This document shows positions 52,485 through 60,827 of a stretch of 64,000 nt of DNA, in pieces. This DNA is from an uncultured Reyranella sp. (GTDB lineage: Bacteria; Pseudomonadota; Alphaproteobacteria; Reyranellales; Reyranellaceae). The DNA lies in NCBI RefSeq assembly GCF_945957355.1, contig NZ_CAMFKM010000006.1, forward strand, positions 1 through 64,000. Reading direction: 5' to 3'. Position 1 is the stretch's first letter. Every line of letters begins with the position of its first letter. The notes under the pieces were generated by a model. That model was not told where the DNA came from and searched no databases. It saw nothing but the letters and a program-made list of their open reading frames with translations. The translations under genes and the position numbers were made by a program.

Positions 52485-53834
52485 ATGGCTCGTTCACTCT
52501 TCGGCACGGATGGCATTCGCGGTCGTGCGAACACTGCCCCGATGACCGCCGAAATTGCGATGCGCATCGGCATGGCCGCGGGACAGGTGTTTCACCGGGG
52601 CGCCCACCGCAACCGCGCCGTCATCGGCAAGGATACGCGCCTGTCGGGCTACATGTTGGAGCAGGCTTTGACGGCCGGCTTCCTCTCGGTCGGCGTGGAC
52701 GTGTTCCTGCTGGGGCCGATCCCTACGCCTGCGGTCGGCTTCCTGACGAGGTCGATGCGCGCCGACGTCGGCGTGATGATCTCCGCGTCGCACAACCCCT
52801 ACGAGGACAATGGGATCAAGTTGTTCGGTCCGGACGGCTTCAAACTGTCCGACACGGTCGAGATCGAGATCCAGGCGCTGGTGACCTCGCCCACTGATCT
52901 CGTTCTCGCCGATTCCGCTGCGATCGGCCGGGCGCAGCGGCTGGACGATGTGCAGGGTCGCTACATCGAAGCGGTCAAGGCATCGGCGCCGCGCGGGCTC
53001 GACCTCAGCGATCTCAAGGTCGTCATCGATTGCGCCAACGGCGCTGCCTACAAGGTGGCGCCGACCGTGCTCACCGAGCTCGGGGCGGAAGTCATTCGGG
53101 TGGGCGTCACGCCGGATGGCTTCAACATCAACGGCAATTGCGGCTCGACGCATCCCGGCGTGCTGCAGGAGCAGGTCGTCGCGCATCATGCCCATATCGG
53201 CATAGGCCTCGACGGTGATGCCGACCGCGTCATCATGGTCGACGAGAGGGGCGCCGTCATCGACGGCGACCAGCTCATGGCGACCATCGCCGACCAGTGG
53301 ACGCGGAGCGGCCTGCTGTCGGGCGGCGGCGTGGTGGCGACGGTCATGTCCAATCTCGGTCTGGAACGCTATCTCGACGCGCGGCGGCTGAGGCTGGTGC
53401 GCACGCAGGTCGGCGACCGCTACGTCCTCGAGCGCATGCGGGCCGACGGATACAATCTGGGCGGCGAGCAATCCGGTCACATCATCATGACGGACCATGC
53501 CACCACCGGCGACGGGCTGATGGCGGCATTGCAGGCGCTGTCCGCCCTGATTCGCAACGGCCGGCCGGCGAGCGAGCTTTTCAGGGCATTCGAGCCTGTG
53601 CCGCAGCTGTTGAAGAACGTGCGCGTCGCCGACGCGACACAGGCCCTGCACGCCGCATCCGTGGTCAAGGCGATCGCCTCGGCCGAAGCCAGGCTCGGCA
53701 AGAGCGGGCGCATCCTCGTACGAAAGTCGGGCACGGAGCCGCTGATCCGCGTCATGGCCGAGGGGGACGATTCCGACCTCGTACACAGCGTCGTCGACCA
53801 GATCATCGAGGCAATTTCCCGGCAGGCGGCATGA
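52485..53834 (+). CDS. glmM: phosphoglucosamine mutase
   Basis: 449 residues. GlmM converts glucosamine-6-phosphate to glucosamine-1-phosphate, the step after GlmS. The start [16 protein letters not shown], the active-site Ser loop [20 protein letters not shown], the metal-binding [14 protein letters not shown], the sugar-binding [10 protein letters not shown] and the phosphate-binding [15 protein letters not shown] are all present. ATG at 52485 fits family N-termini; the frame stays open 44 codons further upstream with no similarity. No good Shine-Dalgarno is seen (GGTAAAATTATAGTC precedes the ATG). The gene is not next to folP or ftsH as it often is elsewhere. Confidence 0.97.
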   Translation: MARSLFGTDGIRGRANTAPMTAEIAMRIGMAAGQVFHRGAHRNRAVIGKDTRLSGYMLEQALTAGFLSVGVDVFLLGPIPTPAVGFLTRSMRADVGVMISASHNPYEDNGIKLFGPDGFKLSDTVEIEIQALVTSPTDLVLADSAAIGRAQRLDDVQGRYIEAVKASAPRGLDLSDLKVVIDCANGAAYKVAPTVLTELGAEVIRVGVTPDGFNINGNCGSTHPGVLQEQVVAHHAHIGIGLDGDADRVIMVDERGAVIDGDQLMATIADQWTRSGLLSGGGVVATVMSNLGLERYLDARRLRLVRTQVGDRYVLERMRADGYNLGGEQSGHIIMTDHATTGDGLMAALQALSALIRNGRPASELFRAFEPVPQLLKNVRVADATQALHAASVVKAIASAEARLGKSGRILVRKSGTEPLIRVMAEGDDSDLVHSVVDQIIEAISRQAA

Positions 53835-53989
53835 ATTGCGACGGCGACAGCTAGAGCGCTCGTTGCGCATCTGCCTGCAGGACCTCCTACATCGAATCGA
53901 CGGCGGCGCGTAAGAGTTGCACGTCGGCATGCAGGAGACGATCCGCCGTGTAGCGGGCCGTCTCCCGGGCGTCCCCTTCGAGGCCGATG

Positions 53990-54310
53990 CCCTCGGCTGG
54001 CGATCAGCGGCGGACCGATGGAAGGGTCTCGGCCGGCGGCGCGCTTGGCCTGCCGCCGCTTCCGTGATGGTTCGTCGATCGCGGCTAGCATGAACTTGGC
54101 GTCCGTTTCCTCACTCGGCTTGCTGGCCTTGCGGCGCCGAGCGAACGGCTGCTAGAGAGCAGATCGTGACGCTTACCCCCTAATACGATCGCTCCAGCCT
54201 TCAGCACCTCTTCCTCTGGAGGCCGACCTTGTCGTCCCCTATCAAAAGATGCCGACCAACCGTTCCGGTGAAGACCTCGATCCGTCGGATCTGGCACTCA
54301 GGCTCGAGCA
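53990..54310 (-). pseudogene. IS66-family tnpA relic
   Basis: Minus-strand frames read RRIEVFTGTVGR, then EEVLKAGAIVLG and a worn match to the usual VARRHGL-PQQLF block, then SEETDAKFMLAAIDEPSRKR. This is the TnpA order of IS66 elements, with several frame changes. Ends are estimates. The remaining bases up to about 54498 show no gene. Confidence 0.5.
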
Positions 54311-54498
54311 TTGGTTGATGTAGACACAAGCCATTCTAAATTGCGCTACGGCACTTTGGCCTGCTGCCCTGCAACGATACCAGTCCGCGAGTTAGAGATC
54401 CCGCAATTTTGAGGTCGGGAGAGAACACTTGATGACACGGAAGGACTGCACGCCAGCCCAGGCCAACTCTGCGCCCACCAGCGGACATGCGTCGCTGT

Positions 54499-54789
54499 CT
54501 AGATCAGGCCGTTAGTCGCCTGCTTCTCGATGGCTTTGGTCACGTCGAAGTAGATACATAGCCGCTGACCATCAACGACGATGTGCAATTGATCAAGCCA
54601 TCGCTTCCCCGAAGGAGACAAGCTCTGAAAAGCGAGTTGCCACCTCAGCCCATATGCACCGAAGCGCTTCTCTAGGTAGTCACGCTCGAAGGCGATGGCC
54701 TGTTCTGATGTTGCCACTTCGACAGGCACGGCCAAGCTCGGCGTAAGCCCGGCCAGGTCTATGTCTTCAAATTCACTGACGTACGTCAT
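54499..54789 (-). CDS. small hypothetical protein beside the integrase
   Basis: 96 residues from ATG 54789, chosen because AGGAG lies 8 bases upstream; the open frame starts 14 codons earlier. MTYVSEFEDIDLAGL, then FERDYLEKRFGAYGLRWQLA and LDQLHIVVDGQRLCIYFDVT. No family recognised. It is divergent from the recombinase gene and shares with it an intergenic region holding a direct repeat, so it could be a regulator, but it has no visible HTH. Confidence 0.55.
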   Translation of the reverse strand: MTYVSEFEDIDLAGLTPSLAVPVEVATSEQAIAFERDYLEKRFGAYGLRWQLAFQSLSPSGKRWLDQLHIVVDGQRLCIYFDVTKAIEKQATNGLI

Positions 54790-54804
54790 CGTCTGATCTC
54801 CTAG

Positions 54805-54886
54805 TTTGCAAAGGCGTGTAACGGGCTTCATCGCGCCCGCTTTGCGTTTGATCGCTCCTTGAGGCGATATTTTGCAAAGGCATGTA
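54805..54886. repeat. pair of 16-base direct repeats upstream of the integrase
   Basis: TTTGCAAAGGCGTGTA at 54805-54820 and TTTGCAAAGGCATGTA at 54871-54886 differ at one base and start 66 bases apart. They sit in the divergent intergenic region between the small minus-strand gene and the tyrosine recombinase. The first copy abuts the ribosome-binding site of the small gene. They may be operator sites or recombinase arm sites. Confidence 0.6.
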
Positions 54887-54940
54887 GCAGCATAAATTAG
54901 TGTTATTTTTCAATGGGTTACGCGGCCACAAACCTATTGA

Positions 54941-55552
54941 ATGGCGACTCGCCAAATGGCTCAATTTGGCATGGCTGGCAGACAAGCAAAGATCATCAGC
55001 GACCGAGAATTACGGGGCCTTTTGCGGCTCGTGCGCAAGGGCCGGTACCTGGCGCGCGACAAGGTCATGGTGTTGCTGTCTGTGAAAGCAGGCCTTCGAG
55101 CCTGCGAGATAGCTGGCCTGACATGGTCGATGGCATGTGATGCGCGGCGATCAGTTGGCGCTGTACTTGAGGTACGCGATGCGATTGCCAAGAAGCGGCA
55201 CGGGCGCACGGTGCCGATCAATGTCGAGCTACGTGCCGCACTTCTGGCGCTCTGCAAGCAGATGCGCCCCACCCCCGACGAGCCGATCATACGATCAGAG
55301 CGGGGCCGCCATATGCGGCCCGCTGCCATCGTAAACTGGTTCTCGGCACTCTACCACCGCGCCGAACTCGTCGGCTGCTCGTCTCATAGCGGGCGACGCA
55401 AGTTCATCACCAAAGGCGCCCGCCTTGTCTTCAAGGTCGGCGGTAGCTTGCGCGATGTGCAGCAGCTTGCTGGGCACGCCTCTATCGAAACAACCCAGCG
55501 CTACATCGAAGGCAGTACTTCAGCGAAGTGTGCCCTCGTGAACTTGCTCTGA
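54941..55552 (+). CDS. tyrosine recombinase / site-specific integrase, short form
   Basis: 203 residues with the catalytic set in order: Arg53 in LSVKAGLRACEIAGLTW, a Lys in AIAKKRHGRTVPI, His149 and Arg152 in SSHSGRRKF, His179 in QQLAGHASIETTQRYIEG and the nucleophile Tyr188. The N-terminal DNA-binding (SAM-like) domain is mostly missing, so it is a minimal form like those found on plasmids and small islands. ATG at 54941 lacks a strong ribosome-binding site; ATG at 54971 is an alternative. A 92-base gap leads to a terminator hairpin. Confidence 0.88.
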   Translation: MATRQMAQFGMAGRQAKIISDRELRGLLRLVRKGRYLARDKVMVLLSVKAGLRACEIAGLTWSMACDARRSVGAVLEVRDAIAKKRHGRTVPINVELRAALLALCKQMRPTPDEPIIRSERGRHMRPAAIVNWFSALYHRAELVGCSSHSGRRKFITKGARLVFKVGGSLRDVQQLAGHASIETTQRYIEGSTSAKCALVNLL

Positions 55553-55643
55553 CGCGCCAGCGGAAATGGAGGTCGATATGACTGGATAGCGCGCCGCGGC
55601 ACGAGCCGCCCTCACCTCAAGAATTTCTGATCGTTTTCGCCCC

Positions 55644-55668
55644 AAAGGCGGCCTCCCGGCCGCCTTTT
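55644..55668 (+). terminator. rho-independent terminator after the integrase
   Basis: GGCGGCC (55647-55653) and GGCCGCC (55658-55664) form a 7-bp GC stem with loop TCCC, followed by TTTT. It lies between the integrase stop and the ribosome-binding site of the DUF3768 gene at 55689. AAA precedes the stem, so it could work weakly on the other strand too. Confidence 0.75.
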
Positions 55669-55688
55669 GTGATTCCAGGAGACAGCAA

Positions 55689-56033
55689 ATGAACTGCGCC
55701 AACAGCAAAGCACGCACTGACGAGATTGCCCGCCTGAATGACGCCTTTCGCACCAGCCTGACCGGCGGCAGGGTCATGGTAACACAGGGCGTCACCGCAC
55801 TCGATCGGCAGACCCAGGCCGACATTCTGCTCGCCGTAAAAACGTTCACGGCTTTCACCGCGGACAACGACCCTCACGGTGAGCACGACTTTGGCTTCGT
55901 CAGGGTGGACGGTCACGACCTGTTCTGGAAGATCGACTACTACGACCCGACCCTCAGTCATCACACCGAGGACGCCACCAACCCGAACGCAACGTTGCGC
56001 GTGCTGACCATCATGCTGACGGGGGAATACTGA
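55689..56033 (+). CDS. DUF3768 family protein, copy 1
   Basis: 114 residues. IARLNDAFRTSLTGGRVMVT, then FTADNDPHGEHDFGFVRVDG and LFWKIDYYDPTL followed by LRVLTIMLTGEY are the DUF3768 hallmarks. The family is small, soluble and of unknown function. AGGAG lies 9 bases upstream of the ATG. Its stop shares one base with the next ATG, so it is coupled to the protease-like gene. Confidence 0.85.
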   Translation: MNCANSKARTDEIARLNDAFRTSLTGGRVMVTQGVTALDRQTQADILLAVKTFTAFTADNDPHGEHDFGFVRVDGHDLFWKIDYYDPTLSHHTEDATNPNATLRVLTIMLTGEY

Positions 56034-56641
56034 TGCCCAGGCGGCCGACCGCTCTCGAACAAGGGGCGCTCGATGGCCTTTGCGGCGTCTACAGCATCGT
56101 GAACGGCATTGTGTGGGCGCTACGCACCTACCCGCACCCTAGACCTCAGAAGCAGGGCAGACGGCGCCCCTCAGATGAAGAACTGGGCGACCTGTTCATA
56201 GTGCTGCTGTCGAACCTTGTTCGAGGCCATTCACATCTGAAGCCGATCGTTGAGGGGACGAACAGTCGGCAGCTGTTTCGTCTCCTATCCAAGAGCTCCG
56301 ACTGGCTCAGAAAACACAGGGGGCTGGCGCTTGTGACGCGCCGCCCGTTCCATGGCAGGCCCTACGTGCCCACGACGCAAGTGGCTCAAAAGCTGGGGCG
56401 ACACCTCGTCCGCCCCGGTACCGCGGCAATCCTCGGGATCGAGGCCCCTTTCGATCATTGGACTGTCGTGCGCCAGGTGGCGCAACAGCGCCTTCTGCTG
56501 CTCGATAGCGCAGGCACTTCACAACTCTCAATGAAGACTTGGGGCGAAGGCTGCAGCCGCAAGACGGGATTGATTCACCCCGACAACATCTTCCTGCTCA
56601 AGCTGACCAAGTCGAAGCGAGCCAGGAAAGCTGTTGCCTGA
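56033..56641 (+). CDS. possible cysteine-protease-fold protein
   Basis: 202 residues. LDGLCGVYSIVNGIVWAL near the N-terminus has the Cys-Gly of papain-like and C39-like folds. APFDHWTVVRQVAQQRLLLL carries a possible catalytic His, and LLDSAGTSQL a possible Asp, in the order Cys-His-Asp. The middle is helical and basic. No signal peptide. This reading is by motif order only. It overlaps the DUF3768 gene before it and is followed 51 bases later by a second DUF3768 gene. Confidence 0.6.
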   Translation: MPRRPTALEQGALDGLCGVYSIVNGIVWALRTYPHPRPQKQGRRRPSDEELGDLFIVLLSNLVRGHSHLKPIVEGTNSRQLFRLLSKSSDWLRKHRGLALVTRRPFHGRPYVPTTQVAQKLGRHLVRPGTAAILGIEAPFDHWTVVRQVAQQRLLLLDSAGTSQLSMKTWGEGCSRKTGLIHPDNIFLLKLTKSKRARKAVA

Positions 56642-56692
56642 CTGTCGCAATGTACCCGCCCCGCCCCATCGCACCTACCATTCAAGGGCCTC

Positions 56693-57043
56693 ATGATGAC
56701 CGAAGAAGAGAATGCCGAACGCCTAAGAACGCTAGCAAAACTGAACGATGAGTTCCGCGCCACCCCAACGGGCCGGCGGCTCGTCATGACCGCCGGCATC
56801 GCCTGCCTCGACCGCAATACCCGACTGCGTGTCATCGAGACGGTACAGAATTTTAGCTCATTCACCCCCGAGAACGATCCGATGGGCGAGCACAATCTCG
56901 GCTTCTTCAGGCTGGGCGACCAAGGGTTCTTTTGGCGAATCGACTACTATGATCCCACCTATCGCCGGCATTCAGATGATCTCTCCGATCAATCGCTGAC
57001 CATCAGGGTCATGACCCTGATGCTAGCCGAAGAGTATTGCTGA
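56693..57043 (+). CDS. DUF3768 family protein, copy 2
   Basis: 116 residues, paralogous to the protein at 55689-56033: LRTLAKLNDEFRATPTGRRL, FTPENDPMGEHNLGFFRLGD, FFWRIDYYDPTYRRH and IRVMTLMLAEEYC. Two ATG codons in a row start the frame. It closes a three-gene module DUF3768 / protease-like / DUF3768. Downstream DNA is mobile-element debris. Confidence 0.85.
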   Translation: MMTEEENAERLRTLAKLNDEFRATPTGRRLVMTAGIACLDRNTRLRVIETVQNFSSFTPENDPMGEHNLGFFRLGDQGFFWRIDYYDPTYRRHSDDLSDQSLTIRVMTLMLAEEYC

Positions 57044-57114
57044 CAGGCTCGGTGGCTGTCGTCACTCATGGCGAAAGTCGCGATTTGATACGGGAGGCCA
57101 GCCGGCAGCGCCTA

Positions 57115-57511
57115 CTACCGAATTGGGCCACTGCTATCCCTGCGCAGCCGCTCGAGCAGGGGCTGGTCGGCGGTACCCGTGACCGGCTGCAGCCGCGCCA
57201 CCTCGTATTTCTTGATGGCCACAGTGGCCAGCAGCCCCAAGAACCCATCGATAGGTCCAGGGTCGAGACCGAACGCCTTTAGGCAGGTCTGAAGCTCCCT
57301 GACCTCATCCGCCGTCAGAGGGGCGGTATTGGCTGTCGTCTATGCCTGAGACGCGGCCATACCGGCGGCGGCTGCAGGCGCCTGCTCTAGGGGCTTCGGC
57401 GGAGCCGGAGGTAGCGGCGCTGGCATAGTCACCGCCATGTGGCCGTCGGCGCGGGTTGGGAACCGACTTTCCTAGTCCAAGCAACGAAACGAGAAATACC
57501 AAGAGGGCCAT
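57115..57511 (-). pseudogene. peptidoglycan-binding-domain membrane protein, broken
   Basis: ATG at 57511 starts a hydrophobic segment (MALLVFLVSLLGLGKSV). After a frame change a Pro/Ala-rich linker follows (PAPLPPAPPKPLEQAPAAAA), then TAG, then in the same frame TADEVRELQTCLKAFGLDPG with PIDGFLGLLATVAIKKYE, a clear PG_binding_1 domain. It ends with two stops at 57112-57117. Both a frameshift and a nonsense codon are needed, so it is dead. An IS630 relic lies just upstream. Confidence 0.6.
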
Positions 57512-57539
57512 CGCCCCCAAAACTTCAAGAACCGGGTGC

Positions 57540-57867
57540 TCTGCGCGCCCGCCTATCCAGGTCGCGGTCAACCTGCACGTCGAACGCGCCGTGCCTGTGC
57601 GAGACGACCACTCCCCGGCCGGCCAGCTCATCCTTGAGCTTATGCAAGGTGAGGTGCGGCGTCTGGTCGATCCGCTAGCACCGGTTTGCGGTGGCTGCCG
57701 ACCTTGCCCGGCGCCACCGACCTCGTCGCCCAGTAGCGCAGCGACCACTTCACCACCGTGGACGCCGCAACACCAAACCGCGCCGCCACGGACCGGCAGC
57801 TCTCGCCACCATCAACCGCTGTTACCACACGCTCCCGCAGGTCATTCGAAAGATGGCGCATCGACAC
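57540..57867 (-). pseudogene. IS630-family transposase N-terminal relic
   Basis: ATG at 57867 opens MRHLSNDLRERVVTAVDGGE and SCRSVAARFGVAASTVVKW, the IS630 helix-turn-helix, then KVGSHRKPVL. After a frame change near 57640 comes text equivalent to LHKLKDELAGRGVVVSH. The catalytic DDE part is missing. Confidence 0.7.
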
Positions 57868-57950
57868 TGGCCTCCTATCCAGCCAGAATCTTGAATCACA
57901 TTCTCCACCTCTCGGGAATGCCAGTTGATTCCTTCAAGGCATGGACCGCT

Positions 57951-59570
57951 CTAGCTGCGGATCTGGTAGAAGCAGACGAGATCGCCGAGCGGCACCATCG
58001 TCCAGCCGTCGATCGAATAGTCGACGAACGACCGGAGTATCGCGTCGGCCTTGCCGCTGGACAGCAGCCGCTTCTGGAGGAAGACGTAGAGGCGATCGAC
58101 GCGGCCCCGATAGACTTGGGACCTCAGGGTCTCGAGCGAATCGAAGTCGGCGTGGTTGGACCAACTCCGGGCGTTGCGGACTTCCAGCGCGATCTCGGGC
58201 GACGGCAGGAAGATCAGGGTCTTCTTCGCATCCGGACCAGCGAGGTCGATGGTGCGGATGAAGGCAACCGCCTCCGCCGAGGCATTGATCTGCCGGAAGC
58301 CACGGTCGCCCATCGGATAGTGGGAATTTGCTACAGTCCGCGTCGCGAAGGACGTGATGCCATAGATGCACGCCAGCCCCGCCACGGCGACGAAGGAAAT
58401 CCGCATCAGCCAGGACCGGCTGGCGGTGAAAGCCTGCACGACACCGACGAAAAGCAGAAGCGACGGGATCCGGAAGTGGCGTTCCTCGAAGCTGATCGAT
58501 GCGCCCGTCAGCCACATGAGCAGGAAGAAAACGAGGATTGCGGCCGAGATCGAATAGATGAAGCGCAGATATTCGCCATAGCCGAGACGCAGCCGCATCC
58601 AGGTGATCGCGTAGGTTGTCACGGCGAGCGGGAAGAAGGCATAGGCCACCGCGTCGCCCGACTGCAGTATCTGCCGGCCTGGATTGAGGAACAGGTAGTT
58701 GGAGAGGTCGAACAGCGAGAGAGCAGAACTCCACAGGCTGCCAACGCCGAAAGATATGTAGAAAAGCAGCCCGTCACGATGGACTTCCGCCGGAATGGAG
58801 GCCGCGGTGGCGCCCCGCGTGTACCACGTGAAGTAGAAGATCGCGCCCATCAGGGCGATGGTGACGCCAGCCACGACCAGCTTCCGGACCGTGTCCCATC
58901 TGCGCCACGCTTCGTCACCGCAGATCGCCGCGCCGCCCACGACGGCGGCGCCGACGATGAGGCCGGTCAGCTTGGCAAACACCAGCACCGCCGTGCCCGC
59001 GACCAGCGGCGGTACGGCGGACCACCTGAGCTCGCGCAACCGCCACGCCATTAGGATGAACCAGGGCGCCACACCGAACAGCAGCACTTCTCCACCGGAA
59101 TAGTTCGTGAAGGACAGGTTGAAGAACCTGGTGCTGGCGACGATCGCCAGTGCAACCGACGTCGTCTGCACGGAAAAGCCGAATGCCCGGTAGAGGGCGA
59201 ACCAGCCGACCAGACCGAGCACGCTAAAGACGGCTACGACGACGATGATCGCCAGGCCGAGGCTCATGCCGAGATCCTCGACCAGGCCGGGCAGCATGTG
59301 CTGTCCCGGCGTCCAGGTACTCATGAAGGATTCGACTTCACGCGAGATATCGGAGTGGTCGGGCCCGAGCGAATGGTTGAAGGACGAGGCGCGGTCGTGC
59401 GTGTACCAGCCGACGAACCCCCAGCCGCTGTCGGAATACATGTTGGGCCGGACGATCGCACCGGCGATCGTGTAACCAACTGTCAGGACGACGACGAAAG
59501 CAATACAGAGCCTCGGCAGCAACGCCATGAGACGGTCGCCCCCGTCCGCCCCCCTGATCGATCGCCCCAT
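57951..59570 (-). CDS. multipass membrane protein, possible GT-C type glycosyltransferase
   Basis: 539 residues with about ten to twelve hydrophobic segments (LCIAFVVVLTVGYTIAGAIV, LGLAIIVVVAVFSVLGLVGW, LTGLIVGAAVVGGAAIC, ISAAILVFFLLMWLTGASIS) and a soluble C-terminal 120 residues. A periplasmic-side acidic loop early (SDSGWGFVGWYTHDRAS) and the general layout fit ArnT/PMT-like polyprenyl-sugar transferases, but no diagnostic motif is seen. It is divergent from a DPM1-like GT2 with GtrA domain 124 bases away, the usual partner that makes a lipid-linked sugar donor. ATG at 59528 is an alternative start with GGGGG 10 bases upstream. Confidence 0.7.
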   Translation of the reverse strand: MGRSIRGADGGDRLMALLPRLCIAFVVVLTVGYTIAGAIVRPNMYSDSGWGFVGWYTHDRASSFNHSLGPDHSDISREVESFMSTWTPGQHMLPGLVEDLGMSLGLAIIVVVAVFSVLGLVGWFALYRAFGFSVQTTSVALAIVASTRFFNLSFTNYSGGEVLLFGVAPWFILMAWRLRELRWSAVPPLVAGTAVLVFAKLTGLIVGAAVVGGAAICGDEAWRRWDTVRKLVVAGVTIALMGAIFYFTWYTRGATAASIPAEVHRDGLLFYISFGVGSLWSSALSLFDLSNYLFLNPGRQILQSGDAVAYAFFPLAVTTYAITWMRLRLGYGEYLRFIYSISAAILVFFLLMWLTGASISFEERHFRIPSLLLFVGVVQAFTASRSWLMRISFVAVAGLACIYGITSFATRTVANSHYPMGDRGFRQINASAEAVAFIRTIDLAGPDAKKTLIFLPSPEIALEVRNARSWSNHADFDSLETLRSQVYRGRVDRLYVFLQKRLLSSGKADAILRSFVDYSIDGWTMVPLGDLVCFYQIRS

Positions 59571-59693
59571 CCAATACCACCGGCCGCAGCAGAACCTGAC
59601 GGGAGTCTAGGGGCCCAGGCCCGGCAGACAAGACCGATCTGTCTCGCAAATCGCGTTAGGAGTGGGCCTGTCGCCGCAATATACTGACGGCGG

Positions 59694-60794
59694 ATGCAAT
59701 CATTCTCTCCGACGGTTTCGGTCGTCGTTCCGACGTTCAACGAATCGCAGAACCTGCCGCACCTCGTGGGCCTGCTCGACAAGGCGCTGGGCGAGATCCC
59801 GTGGGAGGTCGTGTTCGTCGACGACGACAGCCCGGACGGCACCTGGAAGGTCGCCAAGCAACTGGCCAAGGACGATGGCCGGGTACGTTGCATCCGGCGC
59901 GTCGGACGGCGCGGCCTGGCCGGCGCCTGCATCGAGGGAGCCCTCAGCTCGGCCGCTCCTTACGTCGCGATCATGGATGCGGACCTCCAGCATGACGAGA
60001 CCATCCTTCCCGCCATGCTGGCGAAGCTGCAAAACGACGACGCCGACATCGTGATCGGCAGCCGCTTCGCGGGCGACGGCAGCAGCGAAGGCGGGTTCTC
60101 GGCCCGGCGGGCCTTTGCGAGCCGCGTCGCCACCCGCCTCGCCGCGTTCATCATCCGCCGGCAGGTCTCCGATCCGATGAGCGGCTTCTTCGCTCTGAAG
60201 CGGGAGGTATTCGAGGCCGTTGCCCCCAGCCTGGTTCCTTCAGGCTTCAAGATCCTGCTCGATATCCTGGCCAGCACTCGCGGCCAGATGCGTGTCGCCG
60301 AAGTCGGTTATCGATTCCGCTCCCGCCAGGAAGGCCTTTCCAAGTTCGACATGCGCGCCATCCTGGACTTTTTCGGGCTTCTGCTGCATCGCACGACAGG
60401 CGGCACCGTCTCGGTCCGCTTCCTGTTCTTCATGATCGTCGGCGCCATCGGCCTCGCGATCCACCTCATCGTCCTCCGGATCGGCCTGCTGGCCGGCTTC
60501 GGTTTCGAGGCTGCGCAGTCGGTGGCGACCGTCGTCGCCATGACCTCGAATTTCCTGGTGAACAATCTCCTCACCTACAGTGACATGAAGCTGCGCGGCA
60601 CCGCCGCACTGGTCGGACTGGTGAAGTTCTATGCCGTCTGTGGCGTTGGCGCCCTGGCCAATATCGGCGTAGCGTCGTGGCTATTCGTCTCGAACGAGAG
60701 CTGGTGGATCGCCGGCATCGCAGGAGTCATCGTGGGTGCGACGTTCAACTACACGATGAGCTCGATCTTCGTCTGGCGGCAGCAGCAGAACTGA
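59694..60794 (+). CDS. DPM1-like family 2 glycosyltransferase with GtrA membrane domain
   Basis: 366 residues. GT2 domain at about 1-225: VSVVVPTFNESQNLPHLVGL, VVFVDDDSPDGTWKVAKQLA, VAIMDADLQHDETILPAML (DxD) and SRFAGDGSSEGG. The motif SDPMSGFFALKREVFEAVAP is typical of dolichol/undecaprenyl-phosphate sugar synthases. A GtrA-type domain with four membrane helices fills 235-366 (FLFFMIVGAIGLAIHLIVLR, TSNFLVNNLLTYSD, GVIVGATFNYTMSSIFVWR). It should make a polyprenyl-phosphate sugar at the inner membrane, possibly used by the adjacent GT-C-like protein. Confidence 0.92.
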   Translation: MQSFSPTVSVVVPTFNESQNLPHLVGLLDKALGEIPWEVVFVDDDSPDGTWKVAKQLAKDDGRVRCIRRVGRRGLAGACIEGALSSAAPYVAIMDADLQHDETILPAMLAKLQNDDADIVIGSRFAGDGSSEGGFSARRAFASRVATRLAAFIIRRQVSDPMSGFFALKREVFEAVAPSLVPSGFKILLDILASTRGQMRVAEVGYRFRSRQEGLSKFDMRAILDFFGLLLHRTTGGTVSVRFLFFMIVGAIGLAIHLIVLRIGLLAGFGFEAAQSVATVVAMTSNFLVNNLLTYSDMKLRGTAALVGLVKFYAVCGVGALANIGVASWLFVSNESWWIAGIAGVIVGATFNYTMSSIFVWRQQQN

Positions 60795-60827
60795 GGCAGC
60801 GCGGTAGGCGCCGCCCCGTCTTCCCGT

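Noticed and set aside
52494..53930. A 478-codon open frame antisense to glmM
   Set aside because: It is the mirror of a clear glmM gene in GC-rich DNA; its His/Arg/Asp-rich text has no domain and the codon pattern belongs to glmM.
57456..59054. A 532-codon plus-strand open frame
   Set aside because: It is antisense to the multipass membrane protein at 57951-59570 and to the IS630 relic; composition is typical of a shadow frame.
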